Origin: VRUE01 sp036271315
GTDB lineage: Bacteria; Actinomycetota; Thermoleophilia; Solirubrobacterales; 70-9
Assembly (NCBI GenBank): GCA_036271315.1
Contig: DATBAV010000036.1
Span: 62,001-126,000, forward strand
Direction: 5' to 3'
DNA: 64,000 nt
A program made the translations under genes and the position numbers. Positions 59,893 through 64,000 of this stretch are shown here, one piece after another. How positions within the stretch are numbered: the first letter of the stretch is position 1; each line of letters starts with the position of its first letter. The notes below the pieces were generated by a model, which saw nothing but the letters and a program-made list of their open reading frames with translations, was not told where the DNA came from and did not search any database.

Positions 59893-61716
59893 TCAGTTGG
59901 CGGCGACTGGTTGCTGGTTTGTCGGCTGATCGTGGGACAGCTTGACGATTACCGGCTCATCTGCGTTGAACGCTGGCCCAACGCAGACAGCCTCGTAGCG
60001 GCCCAGCGTGGGGATGGCGTTTCGCACCTCGGGGCCGACCACCGACTCGAAGTATTCGAGGCTGGTCTTGTCAAGGGTCTTGAGGATGATGTAGTTCTCA
60101 CACTGGCTCAGGGCGGTCTTCGAGACGACAGCGGTGCGCTGAGAAACGACAAGAAACGAGATCGCAAACTTTCTGGCTTGCATGATGTATCGCGTGCTTT
60201 CCCCTATGGGTCTTTGGTGCTCGCGAAGCGCAAGGGGAAACTCGGGGATGAAATTGTGCGCCTCCTCCAGAACAACAACCCGGGGGGTGGGGTCTTCGCC
60301 GTTGCGGTACTGGTTCGATCCGGCGTCCATGCATTCCTTGATGAATTCGGTCGCCAAAGGGGGCTGGTGCCCTGCCGGCTCATATGTAAAGTGGCCGAGC
60401 GTGTCGAAGTCACCTTTCGTCCACGGCGAGAAGTTGAGGCGTGACCTGTACTCGCCCGTTGTGTCAAGGGCTACCACCACGTTGCTAGCACCGAACGCTT
60501 CGCAGATGCGCGTGGCTGCCACCGTCTTGCCCATGCCCGACATGCCAAGGACCGCAATGTGTCCCTGGCGGCCACCGTCAAGTTTCAGGCCGATCTGAAT
60601 ATTTGTCCCCTTGAGCACCCCGACTTGATGAAAGCCGTCCGGAAGGGCCTGGGAGAGAGAGGTCGCATCGAAGATCGGCTCGTGTGGTACTGGCAGGTTT
60701 GCTCCGCCTCGCAGCTCGTTGGCATCCGGCCTTCCGACCAGCCGAGCCTGGGCATGGGTAGTGACGGCCCGAGCCCCCGCCCATGTGTTCTCTTTCAGCC
60801 GCGACTGAACTACCTGGTAGAGAATGTTGTCCGCGCCTCGCCGTACTGAGACCGGCGCGCCAACGAGTAGATCGCTCAGAGGCTCGAACTCAAGGGTGTG
60901 CTGGGTCGAACCAGCCCCGACTGCTGCGACCAGCGGGTCAGACTCCTGCACTGCCACGAGGTCGATCTCTGCGGGAAGCTCTGGGCAGAGGTCGGTGCAG
61001 TCGACCGACAACGCCATTTGGTGACGGGTTCCCTCCGCGTGCGGAAATCGCGCAACTACTGTCGCCTGAGCCGTATCTTCGGCGTGGGAAATGCTGACGG
61101 TGGTTCCTGGCGAATAGTCGGAGGGGGTGTCCGCGACGAGAAGCATCCTCGGGCCGACTGCCGAGACGGCAGTCGCGGCGACTGGCAGCCGACGAGTCGC
61201 CGACAGAAGTCGCATCCAGTCCGTCGAGATCGCCGCCACCAAGATGGCTGATCCGACGAAGAGCCATTGGAAGCCGTTGTTGGTATCAGCTGCGCTGATT
61301 AGGACGCACAGCAAAAGCAGCGATCCACCGACGACGGGCGCGCGGCCTAGACGGGCGGAGATTCCCTTGCAAACACGGTTAATCGAGCCGTGATGGGTGA
61401 CGCTTGCGACGAGTCCCAAGACGGCGATGACCACCAGCGCGACGAGGCTGATCCACCAGAGCGTCTCGATTTCGCCTTTTGGCGTGCTCAAGATGGCGAG
61501 GGCTGCGGCTGCCCCATTGACCACAGCCGAACGGGGGCCTGCGAAATACGGTTCCAGGAAGACGGCGGAAAGCGCCATGCCAAGCCCGACCGACAGCCAA
61601 GGTGGATTCCCTACGTTGTCAGTGCCGACGAGCCCTAGGACGACGAAAATGACCGCCGCTGGCGTCGCCACGACAAGGCGCCTGCGAACGAGATATGCGC
61701 CTTTGTGCAGTTCCAC
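59893..61716 (-). CDS. Membrane-anchored HerA-family ATPase
   Basis: 607 residues; GTG start. The N-terminal 165 residues carry about six hydrophobic segments (14-33, 39-59, 62-77, 86-106, 127-143, 148-166). A beta-rich region (170-330) follows that may be a HAS-barrel. The C-terminal HerA/FtsK-type motor has Walker A GMSGMGKT (391-398), Walker B VVVLEEAH (480-487) and downstream ARKFAISFLVVSQRTAVVSK with a sensor/arginine-type region. HerA proteins are hexameric DNA translocases, mostly soluble and paired with NurA; this one is membrane-tied and alone. Visibly lower GC than the chromosome genes. Role could be DNA transfer or defence. Confidence 0.85.
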   Translation of the reverse strand: MELHKGAYLVRRRLVVATPAAVIFVVLGLVGTDNVGNPPWLSVGLGMALSAVFLEPYFAGPRSAVVNGAAAALAILSTPKGEIETLWWISLVALVVIAVLGLVASVTHHGSINRVCKGISARLGRAPVVGGSLLLLCVLISAADTNNGFQWLFVGSAILVAAISTDWMRLLSATRRLPVAATAVSAVGPRMLLVADTPSDYSPGTTVSISHAEDTAQATVVARFPHAEGTRHQMALSVDCTDLCPELPAEIDLVAVQESDPLVAAVGAGSTQHTLEFEPLSDLLVGAPVSVRRGADNILYQVVQSRLKENTWAGARAVTTHAQARLVGRPDANELRGGANLPVPHEPIFDATSLSQALPDGFHQVGVLKGTNIQIGLKLDGGRQGHIAVLGMSGMGKTVAATRICEAFGASNVVVALDTTGEYRSRLNFSPWTKGDFDTLGHFTYEPAGHQPPLATEFIKECMDAGSNQYRNGEDPTPRVVVLEEAHNFIPEFPLALREHQRPIGESTRYIMQARKFAISFLVVSQRTAVVSKTALSQCENYIILKTLDKTSLEYFESVVGPEVRNAIPTLGRYEAVCVGPAFNADEPVIVKLSHDQPTNQQPVAAN

Positions 61717-61742
61717 TGGGGCTCGACGGCAAGTTCCAGATG

Positions 61743-61771
61743 ATTAGCAGCGTGAATCGTACGGTACGCAA
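61743..61771 (-). promoter_or_regulatory. Putative promoter for the HerA gene
   Basis: On the minus strand TTGCGT (61771-61766) and GCTAAT (61748-61743) are separated by exactly 17 bases. The palindrome CGTACGGTACG (61758-61768) overlaps the -35 box. This would let the HerA gene be expressed apart from the integrase. Confidence 0.45.
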
Positions 61772-61797
61772 GAGTCTGTATCTCGATACCGGCGAAA

Positions 61798-62934
61798 TCA
61801 TGCGCTATGCAGGTAGTTGTTAAGGAGTCGCCGAGCCTCAACCTCGCTGCCGGGCATCAGGTGGCCGTAGCGGTCGAGCGTGATCGTGATCGTCGCGTGC
61901 CCCAGGTAGGTGCTCAGGGTCTTGGCATTAAGACCGGCAGCGATGCCGAGACTGGCGAAGGTGTGCCGACCCTCATGGAAACCGAGCGGCTTGAGTCCCG
62001 CGTCCTTCCAGCGCTTGTAGGTGCGGCGACGCAGGATGCCGGGGTCGGTCGGCCACTTTGGGTTGTTGGCACTCGGGAAGATCAGCCCAGCGCTGGGATG
62101 GTTGAGCAGGACAAAATGGTCCGCAAGAAGCACTCCGAGCTTGTCGATGATCGGCACCTTGCGCGGTTTGCGGGACTTGGTTGCGACGAATTGCTTTCCC
62201 TCCCGGTCCCAACTCCGGTTGACGTGAATCCAGCCGCCGTCGATATCGACGGCGGCAACATCGAGCGCAAGCAGCTCGCCGAGTCGCAGACCCGCGTAGA
62301 CGGCGAATCCGAGGGTGGCCCGGTCCTTCGACTGCATTGCAGCGATCAGCGTCGCCGCTTCGGAAGGAGTGGCGATCCGGTCGCGAGCGTTCTCGCCGGT
62401 CGCGAGCCGGAGCCCGTTGCACGGATTGAGGTGCACCCAGCCGCGCACTTCTCCAAACGCGATCAACGCTCGCAGCGCAGCGACGATGTTCCGGACCGTG
62501 GACGGCGCCCGTCCTTGTGCCGCCAGCTCGTCGGCCCAGCGCTGAAGTTCGGGGCGCTGTAGGCGGCTGAGCCGCTTCGATCCCAACTCTGGGATCGCGT
62601 GCTTGCTGAGGTCACGCTCATAGCCCCTCGCGGTGCCGGGCTTATAGATGTGCCCGCCTTTCTGCCGAAATGCGCCGGACTTCATTCCGGCGATGAAATC
62701 TGTTGTTGCCTCGGCAACGGTCGGCCCGGTTGCGGCCGAGAGCGTGCCCGCCTGAATACGGGCCTGAGCATCCACTCGCCAGGATCGCGCTTGGGCCAGC
62801 GATCCAGTCCACGGACCCCGTAGGTGTCTGCCGGCGTTCTTGTCGCGCGCTGTGCCCCTATACCGCTTCCGACCCTTCGCGTCCGTTCGGACTTCGATCC
62901 CTTGCAGGGCCGCACTACGCTTCGCGTTGCTCAT
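61798..62934 (-). CDS. int: Tyrosine recombinase / phage-type integrase
   Basis: 378 residues. An N-terminal arm-binding part (GRKRYRGTARDKNAGRHLRG), a core-binding SAM-like domain (GTARGYERDLSKHAIPELGS), and the catalytic domain with Arg217 (YAGLRLGELLAL), Lys near 253, His320 and Arg323 (FHEGRHTFASLG), His346 (LGHATITIT) and the nucleophile Tyr356 (DRYGH). All catalytic residues are present, so it should be active. ATG overlaps the upstream HTH gene as ATGA. The attachment site is not identified; no tRNA lies in the island. Confidence 0.95.
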   Translation of the reverse strand: MSNAKRSAALQGIEVRTDAKGRKRYRGTARDKNAGRHLRGPWTGSLAQARSWRVDAQARIQAGTLSAATGPTVAEATTDFIAGMKSGAFRQKGGHIYKPGTARGYERDLSKHAIPELGSKRLSRLQRPELQRWADELAAQGRAPSTVRNIVAALRALIAFGEVRGWVHLNPCNGLRLATGENARDRIATPSEAATLIAAMQSKDRATLGFAVYAGLRLGELLALDVAAVDIDGGWIHVNRSWDREGKQFVATKSRKPRKVPIIDKLGVLLADHFVLLNHPSAGLIFPSANNPKWPTDPGILRRRTYKRWKDAGLKPLGFHEGRHTFASLGIAAGLNAKTLSTYLGHATITITLDRYGHLMPGSEVEARRLLNNYLHSA

Positions 62935-63218
62935 GGAGTCGTCTCTCCTTGGGCCATGCCCCCGGCCGCTCCAACGGCGCGGGGGCGCTTTTTCAGTCCC
63001 GCCATTCTAGATGCCGCCCTGGTCGTCGCAGCCAGCGTGGCGTTGCCCTCTAGCCACCTTTCGATCTCGGGCACGGGAATGATTCGCAGGCTTCCGCGAC
63101 GGACGATTCGAAGCTCTGGCTGGACATGCCGCTTGAACGACGACTCGCTCATGCCAACCGCTTTTGCGGCCTCCTCGACGGTTAGGCCGAGACGAGGAGG
63201 TACTGGGCGTTCAGGCAT
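62931..63218 (-). CDS. Excisionase-like helix-turn-helix protein
   Basis: 95 residues: LGLTVEEAAKAVGMSESSFK, then RHVQPELRIVRRGSLRIIPV and PEIERWLEGNA, the AlpA/MerR-like winged helix of excisionases, with a basic C-terminal tail. Coupled by ATGA to the integrase, as recombination directionality factors often are. It could bend DNA at the attachment sites or regulate the operon. Confidence 0.8.
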   Translation of the reverse strand: MPERPVPPRLGLTVEEAAKAVGMSESSFKRHVQPELRIVRRGSLRIIPVPEIERWLEGNATLAATTRAASRMAGLKKRPRAVGAAGGMAQGETTP

Positions 63219-63676
63219 AGCGGAGTCCTTGTCGATCGGGATGAGCCATGTCTTCCCTATGTCAAAAGTGAGCGGCGCATCCGTCGGTCTTCCCTAAGTC
63301 CGGCGTGAAGCTCCAGCACCCCGCTGAGTCCGTCTCGCCGCGCTCGCCCTGGTCGTCTCACACCTTCTAGGTCAATTCGAGACCCGGATTTGATCCACCG
63401 ATTTTCCTCACGCTCCTGCTGTCCAGGGCTGGGAGCTGCTGGATCGATGCTTTTCCTCATATCTAGTAGTCCATCCAGGGCGCCCTTTTGCGTCACCAAT
63501 TGCTCACACAGCTCTCACACAACGCAGCGCCAGCGGCCTCATCGCAGGAGCCGCCTGCGGGTCTCTGCCTTCGTCTCATGGCCTATAGGTGCCGTCTGGG
63601 CCGAGCTTGATCCACTTCTTTTGAAGCCGGGCGGCGAGGGCTCGCGCCCCCGCGATCCAGGACGCGGCGGCGAACT

Positions 63677-63709
63677 GAAAAAGATGCCGGGGGCGCTGGC
63701 GCGCCCCCG
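63677..63709 (-). terminator. Rho-independent-like terminator on the minus strand
   Basis: Minus strand: CGGGGGCGC - gcca - GCGCCCCCG (63709-63688), a perfect 9-bp stem, then GCAT and CTTTTTC (63683-63677). It would stop a transcript entering from beyond the window, separating it from the HTH-int-HerA unit. Confidence 0.5.
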
Positions 63710-63724
63710 AGATGACAAGCAGAA

Positions 63725-63842
63725 GACAGCCAGGCAGAGACAGCCAGATCATCAGCAAGGGACATAGACCCAGCTAGTCAGAAGCCACAGACAGACAGCC
63801 AGAAGCTAGCGCCATAGGAAGGCAGACCAGCCAGCCAGAAGC
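63725..63842. repeat. Iteron-like short direct repeats
   Basis: GACAGCCAG occurs at 63725, 63739 and 63794; G(C/T)CAGAAGC occurs at 63777, 63798 and 63834. Spacings (14, 55, 21, 36) are irregular. The region is strongly purine-rich on the plus strand (A/G/C, few T). Candidate binding sites for the island HTH or integrase arms. Confidence 0.5.
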
Positions 63843-64000
63843 AGGCGGGCAGCCACCTACAAGCAGACCTACAGCACCCACAGCCACCACCCTCACGCCC
63901 TATCACCCCTTGGTGATCCCCGGCACCGCCTAGCCGCCAGGACAGCCCTTCCAGGCACGCCCAAATCCGCCGGGGCGCGGAGCCGCCACGCTCGACTACC

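Larger units (their letters stand above)
63219..64000. other. 782-bp right flank of the island without a supportable gene
   Basis: Several short open frames exist on both strands, but none shows a family motif, a good ribosome-binding site or credible composition. The stretch holds a minus-strand terminator-like hairpin (63677-63709), a run of related CAGCCAG and CAGAAGC short repeats (63725-63842), and a palindrome ATCACC-ccTT-GGTGAT (63902-63917). It may contain the attachment site, an origin-like sequence or the end of the element. Confidence 0.6.

Noticed and set aside
62958..62994. Terminator-like GCCCCC/GGGGGC stem followed by CTTTTTC on the plus strand
   Set aside because: It lies inside the coding sequence of the excisionase-like gene and no plus-strand gene precedes it; the stem is only six base pairs with a long loop.
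63576..63758. Minus-strand open frame ending in KKWIKLGPDGTYRP
   Set aside because: The end looks protein-like, but the frame crosses a perfect terminator hairpin, has no good start site and shows no family; possibly a decayed gene end, too weak to annotate.
63725..63917. Possible CRISPR array
   Set aside because: The short repeats are only 9-11 bases, imperfect and irregularly spaced, with no spacers of constant length and no cas genes.

Overview
The window is GC-rich (about two thirds G+C or more) and codes densely on both strands. The genes point to a high-GC actinobacterium, most likely class Thermoleophilia (Solirubrobacterales or close). The evidence is a short secreted protein with the lineage-typical INGGSIKKQTI / KHKTLTG segment, a luciferase-like F420-type oxidoreductase, a MarP-type periplasmic protease, CWB2 cell-wall repeats, a DUF4383 protein, AddAB rather than RecBCD, and many GTG/TTG starts with ATGA, GTGA or TTGA gene overlaps. 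The assignment rests on gene content only.

Layout. 1-5.5 kb: a 5'-truncated acyl-CoA synthetase, a coiled-coil protein, cysS, an RlmB-type rRNA methylase and a SigH-like sigma factor with a visible promoter. 5.5-16.8 kb: a GNAT-like protein, tRNA-Thr(TGT), a SHOCT membrane protein, a VOC dioxygenase-like protein, a maleylacetate-reductase-like enzyme, a fused PlsC-GpsA phospholipid enzyme, an ECF sigma factor with a coupled small membrane protein, a rhomboid protease, a cobalamin-binding protein and a CNNM/CorC transporter. 16.8-28.6 kb: a lipid-catabolism block (hydroxyacyl-CoA dehydrogenase, thiolase, three acyl-CoA dehydrogenases, F420-type oxidoreductase). Two identical TetR-type palindromes link its divergent pair with a distant acyl-CoA dehydrogenase. 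An ATL repair protein, a lineage-specific secreted protein, an MBL hydrolase, a CWB2 protein and a CDF metal exporter are also here. 28.6-42 kb: an M23 peptidase, lysA-hom-thrC-thrB, a beta-propeller protein, a cupin, a YjbR protein and a large gltB. 42-56 kb: FHA, SRPBCC and lipoprotein genes, a penicillin-binding protein divergent from marP, an HxlR regulator, xseAB, and the addB-addA pair. 56-59.8 kb: a hydrolase, a MazEF toxin-antitoxin pair, HAD, GNAT and SufT-like genes.

59.8 kb to the end looks like an integrated element with visibly lower GC. It has a tandem on the minus strand: an excisionase-like HTH protein, a tyrosine integrase (coupled by ATGA) and a HerA-family ATPase with about six N-terminal membrane segments. 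Right of them is about 780 bp with no supportable gene, a minus-strand terminator-like hairpin and CAGCCAG/CAGAAGC-rich short repeats. The membrane-anchored HerA is the best candidate for an undescribed system (self-transfer or defence).

The other notable signal is a set of long, perfect or near-perfect inverted repeats. Two intergenic copies (10054-10165 and 41958-42071) share a conserved inner core but have different outer arms that are self-complementary in each copy. A perfect 30-bp repeat sits in frame inside cysS, a perfect 28-bp repeat lies between convergent genes near 44.5 kb, and a 19-bp one spans convergent stop codons near 16.8 kb.
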